Below are positions 27,949 through 38,400 of a stretch of 64,000 bases of DNA, one piece after another. Under the pieces are notes generated by a model. It made no database searches, was not told the origin of the DNA, and saw nothing but the letters and a program-made list of their open reading frames with translations. Within the stretch, counting starts at the first letter, position 1. Each line of letters starts with the position of its first letter. The stretch comes from an uncultured Opitutaceae bacterium (lineage in GTDB: Bacteria > Verrucomicrobiota > Verrucomicrobiia > Opitutales > Opitutaceae), in contig CAIOZY010000013.1 of assembly GCA_903862935.1 (NCBI GenBank), forward strand, positions 62,001 through 126,000, read 5' to 3'. The position numbers and the translations under genes are program-made.

Positions 27949-28571
27949 TCGGGATTGATCGCCCGCAGGCGGGCCGGCACGTCGGCCCCCGGATCGGAGA
28001 TCAGCTCGCAGCGCACCCGGACCCGCGAAAAGGGCCTGGGCAGGTAGAATCCATCCCAGCTCTTAAGCCTCCAGGCGGAGGGGAACTGAGCGCCGATAAG
28101 CACGAACGGCGCGCCGGTCACCTTTGCCAGCAGGAGCGCACCGGGCTTGAAATCATAGCGCGGCCCGCGGGGGCCGTCCGGGGTGATTGCCGCGTCGTGG
28201 CCCGAGCGAACCATTTCGATCAGGGCCGAGGCCGCCTCCCGGCCCCGGTTGCTGCTGGACCCCCGCACCGACCTCATTCCCACGAGCGAGAGGAAGGCGG
28301 TGAGCCAGGCTCCATCGCGGCTTGCGCTGACCAGGGCATAGACCGGGCGCGGCGCGCGGTAGCGGCGGTAGAACTCGGGGCTGAGGAAGAGCCGGTTGTG
28401 CCAGAGCACCAGGATCACAGGGCGGTCTTTGGTTTCGAAGGCCCGCTTGTCCTCCGGCGCGATCTCAAAGCGGAGGGTTCGCGCCCAGGCGCGCGCAAAG
28501 ATCGCCAGGGGCAACAGGACCAGCCATCGCCATCCGGAAAGGGCATTCGGTGCGGATGATTCGGCGGGCAT
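27945..28571 (-). CDS. Lysophospholipid acyltransferase family protein (DUF374)
   Basis: 208 residues. An N-terminal hydrophobic helix (about 13-30) is followed by the DUF374 acyltransferase pattern: VLWHNRLFL (WHN 57-59), LVSASRDGAWL, RGSSSNRGREAASAL and ITPDGPRGPRYDFKPGALLLAKVTGAPFVLIG. Members acylate lysophospholipid or lipid A precursors at the inner membrane. Which substrate applies here is unknown. TAG stop at 27945 overlaps the TAA of the convergent gene. Confidence 0.85.
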   Translation of the reverse strand: MPAESSAPNALSGWRWLVLLPLAIFARAWARTLRFEIAPEDKRAFETKDRPVILVLWHNRLFLSPEFYRRYRAPRPVYALVSASRDGAWLTAFLSLVGMRSVRGSSSNRGREAASALIEMVRSGHDAAITPDGPRGPRYDFKPGALLLAKVTGAPFVLIGAQFPSAWRLKSWDGFYLPRPFSRVRVRCELISDPGADVPARLRAINPD

Positions 28572-28777
28572 GCGGGATTTGGGAAGGCCCGGGTTTTAGC
28601 CGATCGCCTGCCGATAATCCAGTGATAAGCAAGCTCCTCCGACGGCAGTTAATGGCTCCGGACCGGGAAAATCGCTTGCGCCGGGCGGGCTTACCGTGAA
28701 ACTGTCCGCCAAGCGTGTCCTAACCACGCGGCACCAAGCAACCATCGCGGGCCCAGGCGCCCGCTCTACCGGAATAA

Positions 28778-30835
28778 ATGGACGACAATCCCCCTAAGGA
28801 GACCCCGCCAGCAAGTGATTCGCCGGCGGTCTTCAACAAGATCGACCTGACCCAACTGCAGGGCTTTAGCTTTGGCACGCAGTGGACGCAGGACAAGAAC
28901 CAGCCCTCGGACAGGCGCGATCGGGGCGAACCCCGCCGCTACCGGGATGGCCCGGGCGACGGCCCTTCGGAGCGCAGGGACAGGAGGCCTTCCCGCAGGC
29001 CGGAGGGCGCTCCGCCTGGAGGCGGGGGCGCGGCTCCAGCCCGCCGCGATGGCGATCGGGGCGAACGCCAGGCAGGGGACGGCCCCGGCGCAGGCGCGCG
29101 GCGCGCAGCCCCCTACGGGAGGGGAAATGTGCCGGAGAGGATCCCGTACGAGAGCCCGTACTTTGCGGTCACGTTCTATCCGGAGGATACCAGCTTCACC
29201 GCCCTGGTCAAAACGATCAGGGCCTCCTGCCGCACGATTGAACTCTTCGAGATCGCCCGCACCGTGGTCGCAAAGGCGGAGCGTTTCACGGTCCTGATTA
29301 ACCGCAGGGACGCCCAGGAGCCCGAGCCGCGCAAGCCTGCGCCGGCGCCGGCTCCCGCCGGATCCGAGCCGGCCGCTGGCGAGGCGGCTTCCGTCCGCGC
29401 CCCCGCGCCGACCCGCGCCCCACTGTGGATCTCGATCCCGGACGGGCTGCCCTTCGAGAGCGAGGAGGCCGCGCTGGCCCATGTCCTCCAGAGGCATATC
29501 GGGCTTTTCTTCGACCTGAGCGAGGCCGAGGTCGAGCCGCCCAAGGGAAACTACCTGGTCATCAGCCGCTGCGGCATGACCGGAACCCTACTCGGGCCGC
29601 CCAATTACCACCGTTATGCGCAGATCGTGCAGCAGCACTATGCCGCGGCCGGCTTGCGCATGCCGTTCGAGGCCTTCAAGGCGCGGATCGAGTCGGTCCG
29701 GGACCCCGAGGTGGTGAAGCAGTGGCAGGAGAAGATGCGCAAGGTGACCCGCTACACTTGGAAGGGGCCTGCCGAGGCCGCTCCCGCCCTAGAGAAGCCT
29801 GCGGCCCCGCCGCAGGCCCCGGCCCCCGCGCCGGAGGCCCCGGCCCCAGCGCCAGAGGCAGCGGCTCCCGCGGCCGACGCCCCGGTGCCCGCCGCCGAGT
29901 CCCAGGCCCCTGTGGCCGAGGCGGCCCCGCCTCAGGAGAAGGCGGCCGAGCAGCCCCAGAGGCTCTTCTTCGATTCCTTCGAGGATGCGAAGACCTACCT
30001 GATGGTGCAGGCCCGCGATCGGCTCGTGCGCACCGCCTCCCACGCCCGGTTCCACGGGCGCGAGGTTGAGTCCCTTCCCTCCGGGGAGGTCCGCCGGGCT
30101 GTCGAGGGCGCCCTTGAGCGCCAGCGGCGCTTCCCCCTCGATACGGCCAACGCCCTCCGGGGACGACTGAGAAGGGAGCACTTCACGATCTTCAAGAAGG
30201 GGTCCAAGGGGATCTCCTACGTCTGCGCCGTGAAGCCCAAGTTCAGGATTCCGGGGCAGACCTTTGCCGAGAGCATCGGCGCCCTGACCGCCTTCATCGA
30301 GGGCCATCCCATGGTTAAGGCCGGGGACCTTGTGAAGGGTTTCCTGGGTATCGAGCCGGCTGCACCTCCGCCTCCTGAAGGCGAGGCGGCCGCCGCTGAG
30401 CCCAAGGAAGCGGCCGCCCCCACCGGGGTTCTGTCCATCGAGCAGCGCGAGAAAATCGCCCGCATGCAGAGCGATCTGCTGTGGCTAGTCCGAGAGGGCT
30501 ACGTCACGGAGTTGATCGACGGACGGCTGTACGCGCCGCCGCCGATGGTCGAGGCACGCAAACGCGAGGTCGAGCGCGAGGAGCACGACCCGGAGAATTT
30601 CCCCGGGGCCGACACCGCCGCGGAGACACCGCCTGCGGAGGGTCAGGAGCCCGAGGGCGAGGTGGGCTTTGCCGAGGCGGCACCGCCGCCGGAGCCCGCG
30701 CTGGAGGCCCCGGTTCCCGAAGCCCCCGCGGCCCCGGAGATCGCGCCGGAGCCCCCGTCTGCTGAGGTCGCCCCGCAACCAGAGCCGTCCCCAGAGCCGG
30801 CGCCCAAGCCCGACGAGCCCGCGCCGCAGGCCTAG
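28778..30835 (+). CDS. Large, mostly disordered protein of unknown function
   Basis: 685 residues, no signal peptide or membrane segment. Regions: a short N-terminal motif (NKIDLTQLQGFSFGTQW, 20-37); an Arg/Gly/Asp-rich basic stretch (about 40-120) like RGG-type RNA-binding regions; a folded block (about 122-175, YFAVTFYPEDTSFTALVKTIRASCRTIELFEIAR); a second (about 215-330, with VLQRHIGLFFDLSEAEVEPPKGNYLVISRCG and LGPPNYHRYAQIVQQHY); a Pro/Ala/Glu linker; a third (about 395-520, FFDSFEDAKTYLMVQARDR, HFTIFKKGSKGISYVCAVKPKF); and an acidic Pro/Glu tail. I do not recognise a family, though I suspect conservation in related verrucomicrobia. The charge layout suggests nucleic-acid or ribosome contact. 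ATG 28778 lies about 200 bases from the divergent acyltransferase gene. Confidence 0.8.
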   Translation: MDDNPPKETPPASDSPAVFNKIDLTQLQGFSFGTQWTQDKNQPSDRRDRGEPRRYRDGPGDGPSERRDRRPSRRPEGAPPGGGGAAPARRDGDRGERQAGDGPGAGARRAAPYGRGNVPERIPYESPYFAVTFYPEDTSFTALVKTIRASCRTIELFEIARTVVAKAERFTVLINRRDAQEPEPRKPAPAPAPAGSEPAAGEAASVRAPAPTRAPLWISIPDGLPFESEEAALAHVLQRHIGLFFDLSEAEVEPPKGNYLVISRCGMTGTLLGPPNYHRYAQIVQQHYAAAGLRMPFEAFKARIESVRDPEVVKQWQEKMRKVTRYTWKGPAEAAPALEKPAAPPQAPAPAPEAPAPAPEAAAPAADAPVPAAESQAPVAEAAPPQEKAAEQPQRLFFDSFEDAKTYLMVQARDRLVRTASHARFHGREVESLPSGEVRRAVEGALERQRRFPLDTANALRGRLRREHFTIFKKGSKGISYVCAVKPKFRIPGQTFAESIGALTAFIEGHPMVKAGDLVKGFLGIEPAAPPPPEGEAAAAEPKEAAAPTGVLSIEQREKIARMQSDLLWLVREGYVTELIDGRLYAPPPMVEARKREVEREEHDPENFPGADTAAETPPAEGQEPEGEVGFAEAAPPPEPALEAPVPEAPAAPEIAPEPPSAEVAPQPEPSPEPAPKPDEPAPQA

Positions 30836-31300
30836 CTAGAGGCCGAGCGCAGGTCTCAGGCGCAGGGAATGACTGCCCGAGGCGCCCAGGGCCAGATCGA
30901 GGTGCCATGCCCCCTCGGGGAGCCAGCCTGCAATTTTGTCGGGCCACTCGACGGCCAAGCAGTACGGCGTCGTGAGAAAATCGTCGAGCAGGAGTCCCTC
31001 CATCTGGGCAGCCGAATCCAGCCGATAGGCGTCCAGGTGGACCAGGGTGAAGCCGGGCGGCCCGCCGGAGCTGCTGCGGTACAGGGTGTAGATGGTGAAG
31101 GTGGGGCTGGTGACCTCGGCGTCGATCCCGAAGCCGCGGGCAAGCCCCTGGACAAAGGTCGTCTTCCCAACCCCCAAGTCCCCGTGTAGAGCGAGCGCCG
31201 AATCGGCCGGAAGGAGCGCGGACAGCTCCGCCGCCACGGTCCGGGTCTCCGCGGCCGAGCGGGTCGTAACGCCGCGGTGCAGGCGATCGATGAGGGTCAT
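30836..31300 (-). CDS. tsaE: tRNA threonylcarbamoyladenosine biosynthesis ATPase TsaE
   Basis: 154 residues. The P-loop GDLGVGKTT (40-48), SPTFTI, HLDAYRLD and the VEWPDKI motif define TsaE, the ATPase that drives the TsaB-TsaD complex in t6A37 modification of tRNAs. It is the last gene of pyrB-pyrC-CPBP-thiL-tsaE, 15 bases after thiL. Its stop abuts that of the disordered-protein gene. Confidence 0.95.
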   Translation of the reverse strand: MTLIDRLHRGVTTRSAAETRTVAAELSALLPADSALALHGDLGVGKTTFVQGLARGFGIDAEVTSPTFTIYTLYRSSSGGPPGFTLVHLDAYRLDSAAQMEGLLLDDFLTTPYCLAVEWPDKIAGWLPEGAWHLDLALGASGSHSLRLRPALGL

Positions 31301-31315
31301 GGGATGCGGGCCCGT

Positions 31316-32245
31316 CTAGCGCAGATGCTCGTAGCCGTGGTAGTCCCGCAGCCGCAGTGAGCCCGGCGCGATTCGTGCGGGCCTCTCGAAGCGCCCGATG
31401 CAGCTGAGGCGGGTCCGGGGAAACGCCCGCTTGAACGCCCGCTCGAAGGCAGCCCGCGGCGAGCGGGCGCCGACCACCAGAACAAGTTCGTAGTCCTCGC
31501 CCTCGCCTAGGGCCTCGGCCAGTCCGGCGCCGCGGCGCAGCGGAACGGCGGCCCCTTCCAGCGCCGGCTCTGTCCCCGGGGGTGCCAGGGCCCAAAGGTC
31601 TTTGGCGAGGCCGTCGCTGACGTCCATCATCGAGCGCACCTCGGCCCGGCGCGCAAGCCAGGCGCCCTCGGCGAGCCGCGGGGTGAAAGACCAGTGGTGT
31701 CCGCTTCGTTCACTCGCCCCGAGGGAACCGGTGACGTAGATCCAGTCTCCCGGCCGTGCGCCGCGGCGCTCGAGGAAACGGCCGCCCGTAGAGCACCCCA
31801 GCAGCGTGAGGCTCGCCGCAAGGACCCCGTTGGCCTGGGCGACGTCGCCCCCGACGATCGAGACCCCGAAGCGCCGGGCGCAGAGAGCCAAGCCGCGATG
31901 GAATCTCCGGAGCCAGTCGATCCGCACCCGGGGGTCCAGCGTGAGCGCGATCACCGCCGCGGTCGGCCGGCCGCCCATCGCGGCGATATCGCTCAGATTG
32001 CGCTTGAGGAGCTTCGCCCCCGCGCGCTCGGGGGCGAGGCCCGCGTCGAAATGCCGCCCATAGATCAGGGGATCGACCGTGATCAGCTGGGGTCGGCGCG
32101 AGGCGGGGAGGACGGCGCAGTCGTCGCCCATGCCCCGGGGTGAGGGCGGGGAAACAGGGGCGAGCCAACGGCCGAGCCGGCGGATAAGCTCCACCTCGCC
32201 CAAGGCTGCCACCGATTCGGAGCGGACTGCGGTGAAGGGCTTCAC
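31316..32245 (-). CDS. thiL: Thiamine-monophosphate kinase
   Basis: 309 residues. Phosphorylates thiamine-P to thiamine-PP. Family motifs are MGDDCAVL (39-46), NLSDIAAMGGRP, VGGDVAQANG, MMDVSDGLAKDL and GEGEDYELVLV. GTG start overlapping the CPBP stop (GTGA). The N-terminus has the usual VELIRRL helix. Confidence 0.93.
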   Translation of the reverse strand: MKPFTAVRSESVAALGEVELIRRLGRWLAPVSPPSPRGMGDDCAVLPASRRPQLITVDPLIYGRHFDAGLAPERAGAKLLKRNLSDIAAMGGRPTAAVIALTLDPRVRIDWLRRFHRGLALCARRFGVSIVGGDVAQANGVLAASLTLLGCSTGGRFLERRGARPGDWIYVTGSLGASERSGHHWSFTPRLAEGAWLARRAEVRSMMDVSDGLAKDLWALAPPGTEPALEGAAVPLRRGAGLAEALGEGEDYELVLVVGARSPRAAFERAFKRAFPRTRLSCIGRFERPARIAPGSLRLRDYHGYEHLR

Positions 32246-33069
32246 GTGTTAATGCCCAGCAGGAGCGCGACCAGGGTGTTCAGGTTGAAGAGCGCGTGGG
32301 CGACAATCGTCGTGCCGATCTTGCCGGTCCGCTCGTAGGCGAGCGAGAAGATCACGCCGAGCAGCACCAGGGGCACGAAGGCCGCCAGGCCGTCGGCGAG
32401 GGACCGGGTGAGGTGGGAGGCCCCGAATACGACGGATGGGGCGAGGATCGCGATCCACCGGGGCACCCTCCCGCGCAGGAAGCGGAACAGCCCGGCCCGG
32501 AAGATGAGCTCCTCGGTTATGGGTGCCACGACGAGCGCGGCCAGGGCAAAGACGACCCGCAAAGTCGGGGAGTGGATCTTCTCGAACAGCTCCACCACAT
32601 CCTGCCGGTGGACGGGTAGGCCGCAGGCGCTCAGCGCGCCCTGCCAAAGGAGCGCGAGTCCGAAGACCAGGGGCAGGCAGATCAGGAAGGTCAGTGCGCC
32701 CGTCCGCAGGCTTTCCCCGAGGTTTTCCCAGACTCGGGCCACAACCGGCACAAGGCGCACGTTGAAGAGCGCAATCCCCGCCAGCAGCCCCGCCTGGAAG
32801 GCCGCGGCGTCCCAAACGGTGCGACCGACCAGGTCGATCCCGGTGCGGCGCAGAGCAAAGTCGGCAACGAGCGGCAGAGCCAGGCCGCCCGCGACGGCAA
32901 AAATAAGGAAAAGCAGCAACTCAGCCCCGCCGGAAGGCCAAGGCTCCAGACGAGCCGGCTCCGCGGCGGAGCGGGCGAGCGGGCTCAGCGCCCGGTCCCA
33001 GAGCAGGCGCAGGCCGAGGATTGCGAGGGCAGCCTCCAGGCAGATGCCAAGCAGTTGCAGGGAAGCCAT
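32242..33069 (-). CDS. CPBP family intramembrane metalloprotease
   Basis: 275 residues with about seven transmembrane segments. The CPBP/Abi signature is complete: EELIFRAGLFRFL (EExxxR), FGASHL and HALFNLN. These membrane proteases are related to Rce1 and some act in bacteriocin immunity or stress, but the substrate here is unknown. It overlaps thiL by four bases and sits 10 bases after pyrC, an odd but tight operon position. Confidence 0.92.
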   Translation of the reverse strand: MASLQLLGICLEAALAILGLRLLWDRALSPLARSAAEPARLEPWPSGGAELLLFLIFAVAGGLALPLVADFALRRTGIDLVGRTVWDAAAFQAGLLAGIALFNVRLVPVVARVWENLGESLRTGALTFLICLPLVFGLALLWQGALSACGLPVHRQDVVELFEKIHSPTLRVVFALAALVVAPITEELIFRAGLFRFLRGRVPRWIAILAPSVVFGASHLTRSLADGLAAFVPLVLLGVIFSLAYERTGKIGTTIVAHALFNLNTLVALLLGINT

Positions 33070-33079
33070 TGCGCAGCGC

Positions 33080-34369
33080 TCACACGATCCGGGCCCCGTC
33101 GAACACGATCCGGCCGCCGACGACCGTCAGCCTCACCTTTCCCGTGAGCGTCTGGCCGTGCCACGGTGAATTGCTCGACTTGCTGAAGCCGGCCTTGGCG
33201 TCGTACGTCCAGCGCCCCTTCGGATCGAACAGGCAGATGTCGGCCGGTGCCCCGACTGCGAGGGTGCCGGCCCGGAGCCCGACGATCGAGGCAGGCCGTC
33301 GGGTGAGCAGGTCGACGACCCGGGGGATCGAAAACCGGTTCTGGCGGACGAGCACCTCGAGGGAGACCGCCAGCGCGGTCTCCAGGCCGATCACCCCGAA
33401 GGGCGCCGAGTCGAACTCCCGGTCCTTCTCATAGTTGGTGTGCGGGGCGTGGTCGGTGGCGATGCAGTCGAGCGTTCCATCGCGCAGCCCCGCGATGATG
33501 GCCTTCCGGTCCGCCTCGGTCCTGAGAGGCGGGTTCATCTTGAAGGCCGTGTCGTAGGAGGCGAGGGCGTCGTCGGTCAGGGCAAAGTGGTGGGGCGAGG
33601 CCTCGGCCGTAATCCGCAGGCCATCGGCCTTCGCGCGGCGGATGATCTCCACGGCCCCGGCCGAGGAGATGTGCTGCAGGTGGATGTGCGCGCCCGTGTA
33701 GCCCGACAGGATCGCATTGCGGGCGACAACCAGGTCCTCGGCCGCGTTAGTCCACCCGCGCAGGCCCAGCCGGGTTGACATCACGCCCTCGTTCATGACC
33801 GCACCTGCCGTCATCGACTGGTCCTGGCAGTGGTCCATGATCGGCAGGTCGAACATGCGGGCGTATTCGGCGGCGCGCCGCATGAGTTCGTTCGACTGCA
33901 CGCAGTCGCCGTCATCGGTAAGGGCGACAACTCCGGCCCGCTTCAGGGACCCGAAGGGGGCGAGGGCCTGCCCGCTGCGCCCGACCGTGATGCAGCCGGT
34001 CGGGTAGACCCGCACGACGGCGTCGCGCGCGGCGGCGTCCTTGATGAACTGGATCGTGCCGGCGTTGTCGGCCGGCGGCGCGGTGTTGGGCATGCACACA
34101 ACGGTCGTGAAACCGCCGGCTGCCGCGGCGCGGGTGCCGGTTCCGATTGACTCCTTGTGGGTCTGACCGGGCTCGCGGAAGTGGACGTGAATGTCCACCA
34201 GGCCCGGGCAGGCCACGAGGCCGCCCGCCTCGATCTTCTTCGCGCGCTTGCGCTCGGCGGCACTCAGCGAGGGCACGACGAGGCCGTCCCGCACGAAGAG
34301 GTCGCCGACGGCGTTGCGCCGGGAGGCGGGGTCAATCACCTGGGCGTGGGAAATCCAGAGTGCGGGCAT
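33080..34369 (-). CDS. pyrC: Dihydroorotase
   Basis: 429 residues from ATG 34369; the frame extends to 34423 but would overlap pyrB. Third step of pyrimidine synthesis, an amidohydrolase. Metal site HVH (H61, H63) in DIHVHFREPG, and ATDHAPHTNYEK, HLQHISS and NPPLR are all present. This is the long class of dihydroorotase, here with intact catalytic residues. It starts 8 bases after pyrB. Confidence 0.95.
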   Translation of the reverse strand: MPALWISHAQVIDPASRRNAVGDLFVRDGLVVPSLSAAERKRAKKIEAGGLVACPGLVDIHVHFREPGQTHKESIGTGTRAAAAGGFTTVVCMPNTAPPADNAGTIQFIKDAAARDAVVRVYPTGCITVGRSGQALAPFGSLKRAGVVALTDDGDCVQSNELMRRAAEYARMFDLPIMDHCQDQSMTAGAVMNEGVMSTRLGLRGWTNAAEDLVVARNAILSGYTGAHIHLQHISSAGAVEIIRRAKADGLRITAEASPHHFALTDDALASYDTAFKMNPPLRTEADRKAIIAGLRDGTLDCIATDHAPHTNYEKDREFDSAPFGVIGLETALAVSLEVLVRQNRFSIPRVVDLLTRRPASIVGLRAGTLAVGAPADICLFDPKGRWTYDAKAGFSKSSNSPWHGQTLTGKVRLTVVGGRIVFDGARIV

Positions 34370-34377
34370 GGGAAAAA

Positions 34378-35325
<948 letters not shown>

Positions 35326-35405
35326 GATGCGAGCAAAGCCTCAATTACTGAAAGCGAAAAGCGAAAACTGCATCCCTCGGCGCCCGGCGCTGCGCACCGG
35401 CGCCG

Positions 35406-38400
35406 CTAGCGCAGCTCGTAGAGCTCGGCCAGGGAGATCCCCGTGAGGCCTCCGACGCCGCTAACCTGGGCGGTGTACTGGCCCGGGGGAAGCGTCACAA
35501 CCATCGCGCAGTCGGCCGAGCCGGTCGGGAGCGAAAAGGCATAGACACTCGAAAACACGGACGCTGTCGCAGGAAGCAGCCCAGTCTGGGCGGCCATGGC
35601 GGAAGGTCCTTTGGTTGAGGGGTTTCCCCATCCGACGTTGGTTGCGATGATCGCGTTGTTGCTGTCGTAAAGGTCGAGCTGAGGCCGGGAGAGAGGCGAA
35701 GTGACCCCGTACTGGCCGAGGGTGGGGCCAACCGCGCGGATGAGCACCGTTTGGGAGGTCGTGCCCGAGACCACAAAACCGGCCACCATGACCTGGGTGC
35801 CGGTGCCGACGAAAGCCCGCGAGGACAGGTTCGCAAGCCGGGCGGCGCCCGAGGAAAGATCGGCATCGTAGAGTTCGGCAAGGGCGACACCGGTGCTCGT
35901 GGACGCCGGCGTGATCTGGGCAGTGTAGGAGGCGGCGCCCAGTCCGGCCATCATCGCGCAGTCGGCCGAACCGCCGGGAAGGGCGAAGGCGTTCAGCGGG
36001 GTGAAGTCCGCCGTCACCGCTGCGCGGAGGGCGGCCGTGACCGAGGATGCGCCCCGGGCGGGCGCCGTGGCCCAGCCGGTTTGGGAGCCGATGACGGCCG
36101 AGGCCGAGTCGTAGAGGGTGAGCGTAGGGTTCTGCAGGGCTCCGGACACGGAATAGGCGCTAAGGGTCGGGCCCACTCCGCGGATGAGAACTTGTTTTGT
36201 CGATGAACCGCTCACCACGAAGCCGGCTACGAGGGCCTGCAACGGGGTCGATCCGACGAAGGCCCGGGCGGAGACATTCATCAGTCGCGCGGCGGTGGTC
36301 ACCGCGAGGGTAGCCGCGGCGGAAGCCGAGCCGGCGCCGTTGGAGACGACGACCGAATAGGTTCCGGCTTGTATGGAGGCGACGTTGGCCAGGGTCAGGG
36401 ATGCGGATGCGGCCCCGGAGATGGCCACCCCGTTGAAGTACCACTGGTAGGCCAGGGCCCCTCCCGTCGCCGAGACGCTGAAGACGGGCGAGGATCCCGC
36501 AGCTGCGGTCTGGGCCTGGGGAGGGGTGGCAATTGAGGGCGGGGATATGATCGAGACCGTGCTTGCGCTCGAGGTCGTGGTTCCCTGGGGCCCCGAGACC
36601 TTCAGAGTGTATACGCCGGCGGCCGCCGAGCCGGCGTTCGCAAGGACATAAGTCGAGTCGTTCGCACCCGGAATGGCGACGCCGTTGAGCTGCCACTGGA
36701 ACGAAAGCGGACCCTGGCCGACTGCGGCGGCGGTCAGGGTGAGCAAACCCCCGGGCTGGACCGAGACGGTCGCTGCGGGCTGCAGGGTGACCGCCAGGGC
36801 ATCCGTCGTGAGGCGCCCGGACCGCAGGGGGTTGGCCTGGTACATCGGCCACGGCGTCCCGGCCAGGGCCAGCCCGGTGTCGACTGCGGCAAGCTTGTGG
36901 TCGTTGCTGCCGAAATAAAGCGTTGTGCCGAATATCGCCGGCGAGGACCTGACCCAATCGCCAGCGGCGAAGATCCGGTTGAGGGTGCCGTCCGAGTTGA
37001 TGGCGTACAGCTTGTCATCGTAGGTGCCGACCAGGACGACCTCGGAGCCGTTCTGGCCCGCCGCCACCAGGGGAGAGCTCGCGCGGATCTCGCCCCCGGT
37101 CCCGTATGCCCACTTCAGGGCCCCTGTGGCCATGTTCAGGGCGTAGAGCTTGTGGTCGTAGCTGGCGACATAGACCGTTCCGGACGATCCCAGGGCAGGG
37201 GACGAACTGATGCTGTTTGCGGTCTGGTAGGACCAGAGCTTTGCCCCAGCTGAGGTGACCGCGTAGACCGTGCCCCCGAGGGTCCCAAAATAGAGGTTGC
37301 CGGCGGCATCGATCGCGGGGGCCGTATAGATCGCATCATTGGCGATCGTCTGGTTAGCCGCGAAGGTCCATTTCTGCGTGGCCCCCGTCCCGGCCGGCGT
37401 GATCGCGTAGAGCGACCCGTTGTCGGAGCCGATGTAGATCGTGCCGTCGGAGGCCACCACGGGCGCGCCGTACGAGGCGCCGGGTATGGAGAAGGTCCAC
37501 TTGGCCGCCCCGGTCGCCGGGTTCAGGGCCGAGAACGTGCCGCCGGAGTCCCGGATGTAGATCGTTCCGTCGGAGGCGACTGCAGGCGAGCAGGCGGGGG
37601 CTGCCCCGAAGGTGTGCGCCCAAAGGACGGAGCCGGTCGATGTGGACAACGCGTAGAGGTTCTGGTCGCCGCAGCCGGCGTAGACAGCCGCCCCGTCCGA
37701 GCTGATCGCCGCCGAGGACGTGTCAAACGACCCGGAGGTCGGGGAGGCGTAGCTCCATTTCTTGGTCCCGTCGGGATTGTACGCGTAGAACGTTCCGCTG
37801 ACGCTCCCGGCATAGACAGTGCCGTCCTTGCCGACTGCCGGCGAGCACGTGATACTGTCATCGGTGATCGCCTGCCAGCGGGAGTCCAGGGTGGACAGGG
37901 CGAACTGGCCACCGCCGACCGGCAGGCCGCTCGAGTCGAGGGCTCCGGAAAGGCTGTTTGCGTCGCCGACTCCGTCCACGGTGAAGGTGTAGGTGGTTCC
38001 GGCGGTTGCCCAGAAGGTGCACAGGCAGGCCGTCGAGGCCGTCGAGGCGTTGGCCCCGATGGTGGCGGCCGTGCTCCGGGCGACCTGGGTTAGCGCCGAG
38101 GCGCTCGAGCCGGTGTAGACCGTCAGGCGCGGGTCAAAGTCGTAGCTCGAGGCCGACACTTGGAACTGCGCGGACTTTGGCGCCGTCCACGAAAACCAGA
38201 CGAGGTAGTCGGAAAGATGGCTCAGGCTGGCGGGGGAGGCCGACGCAAAGGTGGTGCCGGTGATCGCCGTACTCGCCCCGGACAGCGTGATCGCCGACGC
38301 AAAGGCCGTGTTGGTGTAATGAAGGTTGAGCGCCGTCAGGCCTGTTGCCGCGTTCTGCCCGTCGACCGCGATCGCGTAGGTGGTTCCCGCCTGCGCGGTG

